Source: Paenibacillus caseinilyticus
GTDB taxonomy: Bacteria; Bacillota; Bacilli; Paenibacillales; NBRC-103111
Assembly: GCF_027533645.1 (NCBI RefSeq)
Contig: NZ_JAQAGY010000014.1
Location: 62,001 to 126,000 of the forward strand
Length of the DNA stretch: 64,000 bases
Reading direction: 5' to 3'
Part shown: positions 28,816 through 37,163 of the stretch, piece after piece
How the letters are laid out: each line of letters opens with the position of its first letter
Numbering within the stretch: position 1 is the stretch's first letter
Notes under the pieces: model-generated
What the model was told of the DNA's origin: nothing
The model's database searches: none
The model's input: the letters and a program-made list of their open reading frames with translations, nothing else
Program-made: the position numbers and the translations under genes

Positions 28816-28993
28816 TCTTTGTCCATTTACATGCGTGACCGAAGGGATCGGCCTGTGAGCTTCTATGCTGCAGGCTTTTTCTTGCGCCCGGTTAAGCTGC
28901 CGCCGGTAGGCTTGATTGCGGGGCGGACGGCGTAAGTCTGCGTACACCGCTCCACTGGGCGCCGAGCACGTCCCCATCTTACCTTGCGCTCCC

Positions 28994-30073
28994 TTACTCG
29001 GCGGCTTTGTCGATCGCCTCGGCCATCGTTTTGTCGGTGAGGTGGGCGTAGATCTGGGTCGTCTCCGGAGAGGCGTGACCGAGCTGCTCCTGGGTCTTGT
29101 ACAGGTCGTTCCGCAGGTAATAGTCGGTCGCGAACGAGTGCCGGAGCTTGTGCACGGAGAGATACGGCTTGCCGAACCGCTTGGCGTATTTGATCACCAT
29201 CTCCTGGATGGCCCGCTTGGTCATCCGCTCGCCTTCTTTTTTGCCGTTCGCTACGGCGAGGAAGAGAGCTTTCTCGCGTTTGGGCGCCTTATATTGGAGC
29301 GAGCGCAGCTCCAGGTAAGCCGTGAGCGCTTCGGTTGCTTCGTGGCGGAAGTACACGGGGGTTTTGAACGTGTCGTCGTTCTTGCCCTTGCGGTACACAT
29401 AGGTCAGCTTCTTCTTCAGGTCGATATCCTCCACATTCAGGTTCACTACCTCCGACACCCGCAGACCCGAATTCAAGATGAGCGAGACGATACAGACGTC
29501 ACGGATCTTGTTGATCTCGTAGGAGTAGAGCGCCTGCTTGTTCTTCGCGACATCCAGGGGGTATCCGGTCTGGATGTATTCGATGAATTCAAGAATCTCC
29601 ACTTCCTGCAGCAGCTTACCCTCCAGCTTCGCGGCGGTATCCTTCGGCTTGTGCGTGCGCTTGATCTCCACCTTGGCCATGACGTTGCGTTTCAAGAGAG
29701 GATAGAAGTTCTCGTCCTCGGCGATCTGGCTCAAATAATGGAACAGCGAGCGCAGCGAGGAGAGCTTGCGGGAGATTGTAGTCCGGCTGTTGGCATGCTC
29801 CTTGCGGGTGGCGAGGAACATCTTGAAGTTGTCGATGGAATCCATATGCAGCCGTTCGAGATCCTGGAGCGGGATTTCCCGGATGGAGGAGGCTGACGTC
29901 AGCCCTTCGGCGAGCAGCCAGGAGAAGAACGTATCATAATCCCGCACATATTCGAGCAGGGAGGAGGGGGAGAGATCCGGCAGCTTGTAGCCGATGAATT
30001 TCTCGACGTACCAGGGCATAGAGGGGACTCTCTTGTCGAGCTCCTGACGGTCCTTGATCTTAATGATGTTCAT
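28994..30073 (-). CDS. xerS: XerS-type tyrosine recombinase
   Basis: A 359-residue site-specific recombinase of the XerS branch, which resolves chromosome dimers at a difSL-like site with a single recombinase. An N-terminal SAM-like core-binding domain (about residues 20-135) precedes the catalytic domain. The active residues are visible: Arg in SGLRVSE, Lys in RKGKND, HKLRH, His in LGHAS and Tyr in IYAHL. GAGGTGAAG precedes ATG. Length agrees with XerS (about 356) and exceeds XerC/XerD (about 300). No difSL-like site was recognised nearby. Confidence 0.85.
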   Translation of the reverse strand: MNIIKIKDRQELDKRVPSMPWYVEKFIGYKLPDLSPSSLLEYVRDYDTFFSWLLAEGLTSASSIREIPLQDLERLHMDSIDNFKMFLATRKEHANSRTTISRKLSSLRSLFHYLSQIAEDENFYPLLKRNVMAKVEIKRTHKPKDTAAKLEGKLLQEVEILEFIEYIQTGYPLDVAKNKQALYSYEINKIRDVCIVSLILNSGLRVSEVVNLNVEDIDLKKKLTYVYRKGKNDDTFKTPVYFRHEATEALTAYLELRSLQYKAPKREKALFLAVANGKKEGERMTKRAIQEMVIKYAKRFGKPYLSVHKLRHSFATDYYLRNDLYKTQEQLGHASPETTQIYAHLTDKTMAEAIDKAAE

Positions 30074-30201
30074 TAGGGCTTCACCTCGTTCGTTCGACGT
30101 TACGGCTCGTCCGTAGTTCCCTTCGGAGAAGGGATATTCCTTATTGTACCATAAGGGGAGGCTGGATTCGAAAAGGGGAGGGCGGATTCGAGAGGCAGCC
30201 G

Positions 30202-30239
30202 GCGCTAACTTCGATAAACTGCAAGCGCTAACTTCGATA
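30202..30239 (+). repeat. Direct repeat of GCGCTAACTTCGATA
   Basis: Two exact 15-bp copies (30202-30216 and 30225-30239) at a 23-bp period, upstream of xerS. GGATTCGA is also repeated just before them (30163 and 30184 region). They may belong to a dispersed intergenic repeat family; this needs the whole genome. Confidence 0.7.
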
Positions 30240-30353
30240 GACAGCAGAGCGGGGAAGGAGGGGGCCTCCCATCTTTAATCCAAATTGAAAAGATGAATAT
30301 AAGCACTTGACTCTCTTTCTCTCATATCGAAGGAAACTTTCGGCCAACCTGGA

Positions 30354-30383
30354 TTGAATTCGATTTCAATACCGGATTATAAT
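30354..30383 (+). promoter_or_regulatory. Promoter of the LacI regulator with an operator-like palindrome
   Basis: TTGAAT (30354-30359), an 18-bp spacer and TATAAT (30378-30383). TTGAATTCGATTTCAA (30354-30369) covers the -35 and is a near-palindrome with the central CG of LacI/GalR operators, so autorepression is likely. Confidence 0.6.
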
Positions 30384-30414
30384 GGTAGCATCAGAGGCTG
30401 GGGAGGCGCATACC

Positions 30415-31419
30415 GTGGATAAAAAAATTGTCGATGTGGCGAAGCATGCCGGCGTATCCCCGGCGACGGTGTCACGCGTACTGAACGAGAGCAGCCATGT
30501 ATCCGATACCACACGCCGCAGGGTGCTTGAGGCCGTCCGCGAGCTCGGCTACCACCCGAATGCATCGGCTAAGAATCTGCGCTCCCAGAAGACAATGACG
30601 ATCGGGGTGAGCGTGGGGGATATCAACACGAGCTATTTCGCCGCGATAATCAAGGGCGTGCAGCAGGCCGCAGCGGAGCGGAGGTACAAAGTGCTGATCT
30701 GCGATATCGAGAACCGTAAGGAAAAGGAGAGCGAGTATCTGGACTTGCTCCGCAACCGTACGGTCGATGGCATGGTGCTCGTGCAGCCCATGACCCCGCT
30801 TCAGGAACTGGAGGCGCTTGCGGACAACGGATACGAGCTTGCTGTAGTGGGGAGGTACGTCGAGCATCCCGGAATCCCCTGCGCCTACACGGATAACGTG
30901 GAGTTCTCCCGCCGGGTCGTCACCCATCTCATCGAAGGCGGGCACCGCAGCGTTGCGTTCATCAGCGGCGCACCGGAAGCGGTGGACAGCTACGAACGGC
31001 TCGAAGGCTATTTGAAGGCGCTGCGGGAGCAGGGTATTCCATTCCGCCCCGGGATGGTAGAGCATGGCGGCTGGAACGAACATGGAGGGTACGAAGCCGT
31101 GAACCGGCTGCTGGACGGCAGCGTTGGCTTCAGCGCCCTCTATACCGCCAACGACGAGATGGCCCTGGGCGTATACCGGGCCTGCAGGGAACGCGGGCTG
31201 CGCATTCCGCAGGATCTGGCGGTAGTCGGCGTAGACGACAACCGGGTGTCCCGCTACCTGTCGCCCGCGCTCAGCACGGTCAGCCAGCCGAACTTCGAGC
31301 TGGGCGCCTCGGCGGCACGGCGTCTGCTCTCGCAGATGAACGGGGAACGGGAAGGGGACCCCCGCTCGATCCAGCTGCCTTCCGAACTGGTGGTCCGCGA
31401 GTCGTCCCACCGGGCATAA
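30415..31419 (+). CDS. LacI-family transcriptional regulator
   Basis: A 334-residue repressor. The N-terminal HTH is KKIVDVAKHAGVSPATVSRV followed by the hinge HPNASAKNLRS. The periplasmic-binding-like core contains IGVSVGDINTSYFAAIIKGV, and VVGVDDNRVSRYLSPALSTV marks the C-terminal lobe. GTG 30415 is chosen, with GGGGAGG 8 nt upstream. The gene has its own promoter and operator. Two perfect LacI-type sites lie 300 bp downstream, but no sugar gene follows, so its target is either remote or lost. Confidence 0.92.
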   Translation: MDKKIVDVAKHAGVSPATVSRVLNESSHVSDTTRRRVLEAVRELGYHPNASAKNLRSQKTMTIGVSVGDINTSYFAAIIKGVQQAAAERRYKVLICDIENRKEKESEYLDLLRNRTVDGMVLVQPMTPLQELEALADNGYELAVVGRYVEHPGIPCAYTDNVEFSRRVVTHLIEGGHRSVAFISGAPEAVDSYERLEGYLKALREQGIPFRPGMVEHGGWNEHGGYEAVNRLLDGSVGFSALYTANDEMALGVYRACRERGLRIPQDLAVVGVDDNRVSRYLSPALSTVSQPNFELGASAARRLLSQMNGEREGDPRSIQLPSELVVRESSHRA

Positions 31420-31631
31420 GGGAAGGGAACCATCCGCCCGGTGCTCCGGCGCTGCGCCGGGAGAGTGGGGGCGTTTCTTCCCGGGCAGAGCGGCTGCTCG
31501 GCAGCGGATCGGCCGGGACAAGGGAGAGGAGCGGCTCCCGGATTGACCCAGCCTTAGAAATGGAAGGGTGACGAGCGGGGCGAGCGTCCAGCGCCCAGCG
31601 CCTGCTGCCGTGCGCCACCTCCTTGAAGCCC

Positions 31632-31684
31632 CCCCCAAGAGAGCCATCCAGCCCAAGATCACGGCTGGATGGCTCTCTTGGGGG
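31632..31684. repeat. Perfect 22-bp hairpin
   Basis: The left arm (31632-31653, starting CCCCCAAGAGAGCC) is exactly complementary to the right arm (31663-31684, ending TCTCTTGGGGG), with a 9-nt loop. No T tract follows, which is unusual for a terminator of this strength. Confidence 0.85.
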
Positions 31685-31701
31685 ATCATGCTTGTAAGGT
31701 C

Positions 31702-31751
31702 TGAAATCGATTCCACTCGGCATCTTATACAACAGCTTGGAATCGATTTCA
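31702..31751. promoter_or_regulatory. Pair of inverted LacI/CcpA-type operators
   Basis: TGAAATCGATTCCA (31702-31715) and TGGAATCGATTTCA (31738-31751) are exact reverse complements, and both fit TGNAANCGNTNNCA. Centres are 36 bp apart. They resemble the operator in the promoter of the preceding LacI gene. No gene begins directly downstream. Confidence 0.6.
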
Positions 31752-31942
31752 GGCCCTACTTATACGGAAAATGAATTCTTTATATTAATATACTTGTTAT
31801 CGTGCTTTGTCAATCGCTAGCTCAACTCCATCTTGATTTCTAGCTCATTCACTAGCTCAAAGCTCCTTAGTTTTTTCTGTCCTATCCTATCATCGAAGCG
31901 GACAGCAGGGGCAAATACGTAACTTAACGAACAGTGTACTTT

Positions 31943-31968
31943 ACGAACAATGTTCGTTATGATATAAC
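31943..31968 (+). promoter_or_regulatory. Promoter with a TetR-type operator
   Basis: TTTACG (31940-31945), 17 bp and TATAAC (31963-31968). The perfect palindrome ACGAAC-AAT-GTTCGT (31943-31957) occupies the spacer, and a further half-site AACGAACA lies at about 31926. It is well placed for repression by the TetR protein encoded downstream. Confidence 0.65.
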
Positions 31969-32053
31969 GTAAGTAGCTTCTAATGAGTCGCAAGTGCTTT
32001 TCGAGCAGCACGGTCATGAACATACGAATAATAACTTGAAGGAGATGGAACTC

Positions 32054-33223
32054 ATGACAACAAACCATGAACACAAACGCATCGCTATCATAGGGGCAGG
32101 CCCCGGAGGCCTGACTCTGGCCCTCATTTTGCAGCGGTACGGCATTCAGGCCGTCGTATACGAAAGGGAGCTGCATGATGCTAACCGGGAGAGAGGGGGA
32201 TCTCTCGATATCCATGAAGAATCCGGACAAAGGGCAATCAAGGAAGCAGGACTCTACGAGAAATTCGAGCAGATTGCCCGCTATGAGGGCGAGGACTTCC
32301 GCCTCATGGATAAAACCGGTACAATCTATATGGATGAGACTGTGGAGCCTGATGTGAAGGGGGGCCGGCCTGAAATCGACCGTGGCGTCCTGTCGGAGCT
32401 GCTGATGGATGCGCTTGATCTCAGCTGCATCGAATACGGTTATAAGCTGGAAAAAGCCGTTTCGCTCCAAAATGGAATGACGGAGCTTTATTTTGAGAAC
32501 GGCCGCACGGATATCGTCGATCTTCTGGTTGGCGCCGATGGTGCGTTCTCCCGCGTCCGTTCTCTTCTGACGGATATCCAGCCGGAATACAGCGGTATTA
32601 CCTTTATAGAGCTCAACATACTTGATGCGGCGAAGAAGCATCCGGACTTGGCCGAGTGGAACAGCCGCGGCAAAATGTTTGCCTTGGACGACCATAAGGG
32701 AATTCTCGGGCAGTTGAACGGGGATGGCCGCATCAAAGCATATCTGAGTTTGGAGGCCGGGCGCGACTGGCTGGAGCACAGCGGCATTCCCTTCGACGAG
32801 CCGGCAGAGGCCAAGCGCCGTCTGATGGAGCTGTACAGCGACTGGAACGATTCGCTGAAAAAGTATATCCGCTATGCGGAAGACACAGTTCTTCCACGGC
32901 GGATCTACATGCTTCCCATCGGCTTCAAGTGGAATCGGAATCCCGGGGTGACGCTCATCGGAGATGCCGCTCATGTCATGTCCCCTTTTGCGGGCGAGGG
33001 TGTGAACATGGCCATGCTGGATGCTGCCGAGCTGGCGCTGGCCATCGTCGATCACGGCGTGACGCCCAAGGCGGTTCAGGTTTATGAAGAGAAGATGTAT
33101 GCATACTCGGAGGAAAAGGCACGGGAATCGTATGACAGCCTCAAGCTATGCTTCGGCGACCATGCCGCGGCCCGGATGAGGGATCTCATGAATCATTTCG
33201 AGGAGATGCACAACCAGAAGTAG
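32054..33223 (+). CDS. FAD-dependent monooxygenase (TetX/PHBH-like)
   Basis: A 389-residue class A flavoprotein. The FAD Rossmann motif IAIIGAGPGGLTLALILQRY is at about residues 10-29, the GGSLDIHEESGQRAIKEAG block at about 50, and the second FAD motif LIGDAAHVMSPFAGEGVN at about 300. This pattern is shared with TetX-type monooxygenases that hydroxylate aromatic compounds, including tetracyclines, but resistance cannot be claimed. ATG 32054 is supported by AAGGAGA. It forms an operon with the TetR gene that follows. Confidence 0.9.
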   Translation: MTTNHEHKRIAIIGAGPGGLTLALILQRYGIQAVVYERELHDANRERGGSLDIHEESGQRAIKEAGLYEKFEQIARYEGEDFRLMDKTGTIYMDETVEPDVKGGRPEIDRGVLSELLMDALDLSCIEYGYKLEKAVSLQNGMTELYFENGRTDIVDLLVGADGAFSRVRSLLTDIQPEYSGITFIELNILDAAKKHPDLAEWNSRGKMFALDDHKGILGQLNGDGRIKAYLSLEAGRDWLEHSGIPFDEPAEAKRRLMELYSDWNDSLKKYIRYAEDTVLPRRIYMLPIGFKWNRNPGVTLIGDAAHVMSPFAGEGVNMAMLDAAELALAIVDHGVTPKAVQVYEEKMYAYSEEKARESYDSLKLCFGDHAAARMRDLMNHFEEMHNQK

Positions 33224-33273
33224 AGTAAGCGGAGTAGGCACTATGATTCCAAGCATGTTAGAAGGGGAATAGG

Positions 33274-33951
33274 ATGAACTCGAACCGAACGATAATCAGC
33301 CGCCGAGCCCGGCCGGCCAAGGAACCGCTGAGCCGTGAGCTCATCGTCAAGACCGCTTATGGGCTGCTGAAGGAGGAAGGCATGCAGGGAATGAGCATGC
33401 GCAGAGTGGCCAAAGCCCTGGATACAGGACCCTCCTCCCTGTATGTGTATGTCAAGAATCTTCAGGAACTGAACGCCTACGTGATGGATTACGGGCTTAG
33501 TCAAGTGGTATGGCCCGCTCCCGGGGAGGGCACATGGAAGGAAGACTTATTCAAAGCGATGGATGCCTACCTCCTGCTGCTGTACGAGATGCCGGGCCTC
33601 GCCGAGCTGTCGCTCACCACGATTCCGATGGGTCCCCATGCGCTCAGGTTGACCGAGTACCTGCTGGGCAGGCTGCATGAGGGGGGGATCACATCCGCGT
33701 CTGCGGCTTGGGGGGTAGACCTGTTCTTGTTCTATGTCTCCTCCGTGGCATTCGAGAAAGCTTCTTGGAACAAGAACGGGACCGATCAGATGTCGGTCAT
33801 CCAGGCGGCCTACAAGTCCGCCGACCCGCTCCAGTATCCACTGATCGCGAACTTGAAGGAGGAGATGTTCTCCGGAGACACCGAATCCAAGGAACGGTTC
33901 CGCTGGGGGCTCGAAGTGATCCTGCAGGGCATCTTAAGGACGCGGGTATAG
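33274..33951 (+). CDS. TetR-family transcriptional regulator
   Basis: A 225-residue TetR protein with the HTH EGMQGMSMRRVAKALDTGPS followed by SLYVYVKNLQEL (about residues 35-66) and a C-terminal domain of the TetR_C type. It lies 50 bp after the monooxygenase gene and ends at a terminator. The ACGAAC-AAT-GTTCGT palindrome in the operon promoter is its probable operator; the inducer may be the substrate of the monooxygenase. Confidence 0.88.
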   Translation: MNSNRTIISRRARPAKEPLSRELIVKTAYGLLKEEGMQGMSMRRVAKALDTGPSSLYVYVKNLQELNAYVMDYGLSQVVWPAPGEGTWKEDLFKAMDAYLLLLYEMPGLAELSLTTIPMGPHALRLTEYLLGRLHEGGITSASAAWGVDLFLFYVSSVAFEKASWNKNGTDQMSVIQAAYKSADPLQYPLIANLKEEMFSGDTESKERFRWGLEVILQGILRTRV

Positions 33952-33959
33952 TTTAATAC

Positions 33960-34010
33960 AACAGCGGCTGTCTAGGGCTTTCATTTGTCGTCCATGGTGC
34001 CGCTGTTTTC
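33960..34010 (+). terminator. Terminator of the monooxygenase-tetR operon
   Basis: AACAGCGGC and GCCGCTGTT pair around a 30-nt loop, followed by TTC-rich sequence. Confidence 0.7.
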
Positions 34011-34067
34011 ATTCCATTCACGGGTGGTTTGCCAGCTGCAGAGGTTTAAGGGAGTGAGGGAGACAAC

Positions 34068-34391
34068 ATGACGATGGAAGAGGGGACGTTACCCCTGCTG
34101 CACATCGGCTTTGGGACTGTGATAGCCTTGTGTGCCTTCGTTTTTATTGTGCTGTGGAGAAGAACCAGGCTGGGCAGTTATATTTGGTTTCTTGCGAACC
34201 TGGTATTTCTGGTTATCGGATACTTCTTTGCGGTGGATGTCCTGAAGGGGAATCCTGATGTCCATCATGTGATGAGATCGGAAGAGAACTCATGGTCGAT
34301 TGGGCTGGCCGGCGTGTCGTGGGCATTATCCGTCTTCTGTATGCTGATTGGAGTATGCGAGATTACGAACCGCTTGGACAGAGACCGTTAG
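34068..34391 (+). CDS. Small three-helix membrane protein
   Basis: A 107-residue protein with hydrophobic helices at about residues 9-29, 37-57 and 77-97. GAGGGAG precedes ATG. No family is recognised. A perfect hairpin follows immediately. Confidence 0.7.
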   Translation: MTMEEGTLPLLHIGFGTVIALCAFVFIVLWRRTRLGSYIWFLANLVFLVIGYFFAVDVLKGNPDVHHVMRSEENSWSIGLAGVSWALSVFCMLIGVCEITNRLDRDR

Positions 34392-34401
34392 GAGTATTCT
34401 G

Positions 34402-34440
34402 CAACGACAATAAGCGCCGCTACGGCGCTTATTGTCGTTG
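34402..34440. terminator. Perfect 18-bp hairpin
   Basis: The arm starting CAACGACAATAAGCGCC is fully complementary to 34423-34440 with a 3-nt loop. It ends the preceding membrane-protein gene, although there is no U tract. Confidence 0.65.
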
Positions 34441-34503
34441 GCAGGGTACGTGATCAGTGGATAACGTGAATTTCTTTGTTTCAAGGGAAATCAGTACAAT
34501 ACA

Positions 34504-34525
34504 TTACATAAAATTTATTATGTAA
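34504..34525. promoter_or_regulatory. Palindrome TTACATAA-N6-TTATGTAA (copy 2)
   Basis: Same arms and spacing as 25566-25587. It sits in a 375-bp AT-rich gap with no gene directly downstream on either strand (the citrate synthase gene ends at 34832). The gap also holds an AATATACTTGTT element (34594-34605) that recurs at 31787-31798. Confidence 0.6.
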
Positions 34526-34831
34526 ACAATAATCGGGAGTCTACTGACAATAAAGAAACCGTAGATAAATGCGAAGACAATAAATTTAATATCAATATAC
34601 TTGTTTACAAATCTTCATTCTAGAGCTAATTTATCTCTTTCCAGATCCTGCCCCGGTTAACAGGTAGCATAGGCTGAACTTAGTCGCGAATATCATGTAA
34701 GAAGGGGTTAGTCTGCGAAGCTGTATTCAGCCATTCTTTTTGCGGTAAGGAAGGGGGACGCGACCGGCGGCCGAGCGAGGCTGGGATGCCGCCCGGCCGG
34801 TACGGTACGGGTCATTTATTTGGAACATGAT

Positions 34832-35920
34832 TCAGTCAGGCAATACGCCTGTATAACGAGATTGGGGGCGGTAAATTCGGTTATGCTGTGCCTGCTCGAG
34901 CACATGGGCGGTCCAGCCGACGATCCGGGCGGCCGTAAATGTCGGCGTGAACAGTTCGGAAGGCATGTTGACGGCTCGCATGACGGCTGCCGCGTAGAAC
35001 TCGACATTCGTGTACAGCCGGCGGCCGGGCTTATATTCGGCAAGAAGCCGGATGGCCGTTTGCTCGGCGGCACCCGCGAGATCGAGCCAGGGATCGCCGC
35101 CCGCCACGCCGGTACAGACCTCCCGGAGCGCCTCCGCTCTAGGGTCCCGGGTCTTGTAGACGCGGTGCCCGAAGCCCATGAGTCGTTCGCCGCGCTCCAG
35201 CAGCGCCCTTAGGACGGGTTCAGCCCGGTCTGCCGTGCCGATCTCATCCAGCAGATGGAGCACGCCGGAGGGGGCGCCGCCGTGCAGAGGTCCTTTCATG
35301 GCGCCGATCGCAGCGCCTACGGCCGAATACATATCCGACTCCGTAGAGGAGACGACCCGCGCGGCGAAGGTCGAGGCATTGAGGCCATGCTCCATGGCCA
35401 ATATCATATAGGCGGTCATTGCCCGCACGTGGGCCTCCGAGGCCGGGCGCCCGAACAACAGGCGAAGATAGTGGGAGACATGACCTTCCTCCTGCTCGGT
35501 GAAGTTCCAGGGCGTGCCGGCGCTCCGGTGATGGCGGTAGGCAATGATGACCGGGAGCAGGGCGGTGATCCGCAAGGCCTGCTCCCGCGTCGGAGGCCAG
35601 GCGGGCTCTGAGCCGGAGAGGGCGGAGACGGCGGACTGCAGGACGCTCATCATAGGAGCCTGCGGCGGCATGGCACCCAGCAGGCTGCTCAGTTCAGGGG
35701 TGAGCCGGCGCTGGCGGGCCAGCTCGAGGGTGAATTCCCGGAGCTCGGCGGGGGAAGGCAGCGTGCCGTGCCAGAGCAAGTAGGCAGCCTCCTCGAAAGA
35801 GCGGTGGACGGCGAGTTCTTTGGCCCAGTGGCCCCGATACACGAGATGTCCCTCTGTACCATCCACCAGGGAGATATTGGTTTCTGCGGCTACAATGCCT
35901 TCCAATCCTTTGGCTATCAT
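34832..35920 (-). CDS. citA: Citrate synthase, CitA type
   Basis: A 362-residue citrate synthase condensing acetyl-CoA with oxaloacetate. The two catalytic His are in LAMEHGLNAS and GFGHRVYK. The position of the usual Asp is Glu in LYTNVEFYAAA, as I recall for Bacillus subtilis CitA, which otherwise resembles this protein closely, so this is a subfamily feature and not a defect. AGGAGG lies 9 nt before ATG. It is monocistronic and divergent from the next flavoprotein gene. A 2-methylcitrate role is possible but less likely. Confidence 0.93.
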   Translation of the reverse strand: MIAKGLEGIVAAETNISLVDGTEGHLVYRGHWAKELAVHRSFEEAAYLLWHGTLPSPAELREFTLELARQRRLTPELSSLLGAMPPQAPMMSVLQSAVSALSGSEPAWPPTREQALRITALLPVIIAYRHHRSAGTPWNFTEQEEGHVSHYLRLLFGRPASEAHVRAMTAYMILAMEHGLNASTFAARVVSSTESDMYSAVGAAIGAMKGPLHGGAPSGVLHLLDEIGTADRAEPVLRALLERGERLMGFGHRVYKTRDPRAEALREVCTGVAGGDPWLDLAGAAEQTAIRLLAEYKPGRRLYTNVEFYAAAVMRAVNMPSELFTPTFTAARIVGWTAHVLEQAQHNRIYRPQSRYTGVLPD

Positions 35921-36070
35921 ATCCAGCGCCTCCTATGTGTTGGGTGTAGTTGGAATTCCTTGGAATGTATCGTACCACGGTGATTCAATAAACAAAACAT
36001 CATATATTAGTTCATATATATAGAAATATTTTATCTATTCGAGGCAACCCGCGGTACAAAGGAGGAAGCG

Positions 36071-36973
36071 ATGGTATACGATTGCGCGGTAATCGGCGGC
36101 GGTCCCGCCGGCTTGAATGCGGCATTGGTGCTTGGAAGAGCGCGCAGGTCTGTCGCTTTACTGGACGATAACCGGCCCAGGAATGCGGTGAGCAGGGAAA
36201 CTCATGGTTTCCTGACCCGCGACGGTATCCGCCCCTCGGAGTTTCGGCGTCTGGCACGAGAGGAGCTGGCCGGGTATCCTTCGGTTGCCATGGCAGCCGG
36301 GAGGGTGGTTCACGTCAGACGCTTCCCGCAGGCCTTGGAGCTGGCCTTGGACAACGGGAGCTGGCTGCAGGCCAAGACGCTGATCCTGGCCGCAGGCTTC
36401 AAGGAAACACTGCCCGACATTCCCGGAGTCCATGACTTCTATGGTCGGAGCTTGTTCAATTGTCCCTATTGCGACGGTTGGGAGCTCAGGGATAAAGCCC
36501 TCGTACTGGTCTCGGACGGGCCGCAGCTGACCTACATGGCAAAGCTGCTGTACAACTGGAGCCGGGATCTGCTGCTGTGTACCCAGGGAGGGGCAGGGGT
36601 GGCGCCAGCGGATCGGCAAGCATTGGAGGCCAAAGGGCTCCGGATCGAGACCCGGCGGATCTCCCGCTTCTCGGGCACGGATGGAGCACTGGAGCGTGTG
36701 GAGTTTGAAGATGGCACGTGGGTTCGGCGGGATGGCGGATTCGTCCGGACGCGCTGGACACAGGCGGTTCCTTTTGGCGCGGAGCTCGGCTGCCGTATGA
36801 ACGGACAGGGAGGGATTCTTGCGGACGCCTTCGGACGGACCAGTGTTCCCGGTGTCTATGCGGCAGGAGATGCGGCTGCGGCTGGCCCTTCCCAGCTGAT
36901 CATCGCGGCTGCGGCCGGAAGCCGTGCTGCGATGGGGGTGAACCTGCAGCTGACAGAAGAGGCATTTCGGTAA
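36071..36973 (+). CDS. Thioredoxin-reductase-like FAD/NAD(P) oxidoreductase
   Basis: A 300-residue flavoprotein with the FAD motif CAVIGGGPAGLNAALVLG, the redox disulfide CPYC (LFNCPYCDGWE, about residue 137) and the C-terminal VYAAGDAAAAGPSQL. The central NAD(P)H domain lacks a canonical GxGxxA (it reads LVLVSDGPQLTYM), as in ferredoxin/flavin-dependent or other variant TrxB-like proteins, so the electron donor is uncertain. AAAGGAGG precedes ATG. Confidence 0.88.
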   Translation: MVYDCAVIGGGPAGLNAALVLGRARRSVALLDDNRPRNAVSRETHGFLTRDGIRPSEFRRLAREELAGYPSVAMAAGRVVHVRRFPQALELALDNGSWLQAKTLILAAGFKETLPDIPGVHDFYGRSLFNCPYCDGWELRDKALVLVSDGPQLTYMAKLLYNWSRDLLLCTQGGAGVAPADRQALEAKGLRIETRRISRFSGTDGALERVEFEDGTWVRRDGGFVRTRWTQAVPFGAELGCRMNGQGGILADAFGRTSVPGVYAAGDAAAAGPSQLIIAAAAGSRAAMGVNLQLTEEAFR

Positions 36974-37072
36974 AGTGTTCCGCTAAGGGTTCCAAACAAG
37001 GGGAGAGCGGCTGGGCATTCCGTACGAGAATGCTCCTCCAAGGCTGCTGCGGACGAGATGTCCATTTTATTC

Positions 37073-37126
37073 TTGTCAAAGTAAGCGTTACCATTTATAA
37101 TCAGATTATCTTGAAAAGGTTTTCAA
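37073..37126 (+). promoter_or_regulatory. Promoter of the second LacI gene with operator
   Basis: TTGTCA (37073-37078), 17 bp and TATAAT (37096-37101), followed by the palindrome TTGAAAA-GG-TTTTCAA (37111-37126) over the start point. A similar palindrome lies at 38199-38218. Confidence 0.7.
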
Positions 37127-37163
37127 ACGAAACGCTAAAACTCAGCCCAAGGAAAAATACGCC

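Noticed and set aside
31568..31774. A 68-codon plus-strand frame through the 22-bp hairpin
   Set aside because: It has no ribosome site, and much of its sequence is the hairpin and operator DNA, so a protein is unlikely.
34832..35920. Citrate synthase inactive because of Glu at the catalytic Asp position
   Set aside because: The same VEFYAAA motif is, as I recall, present in Bacillus subtilis CitA, so it is a feature of the subfamily.
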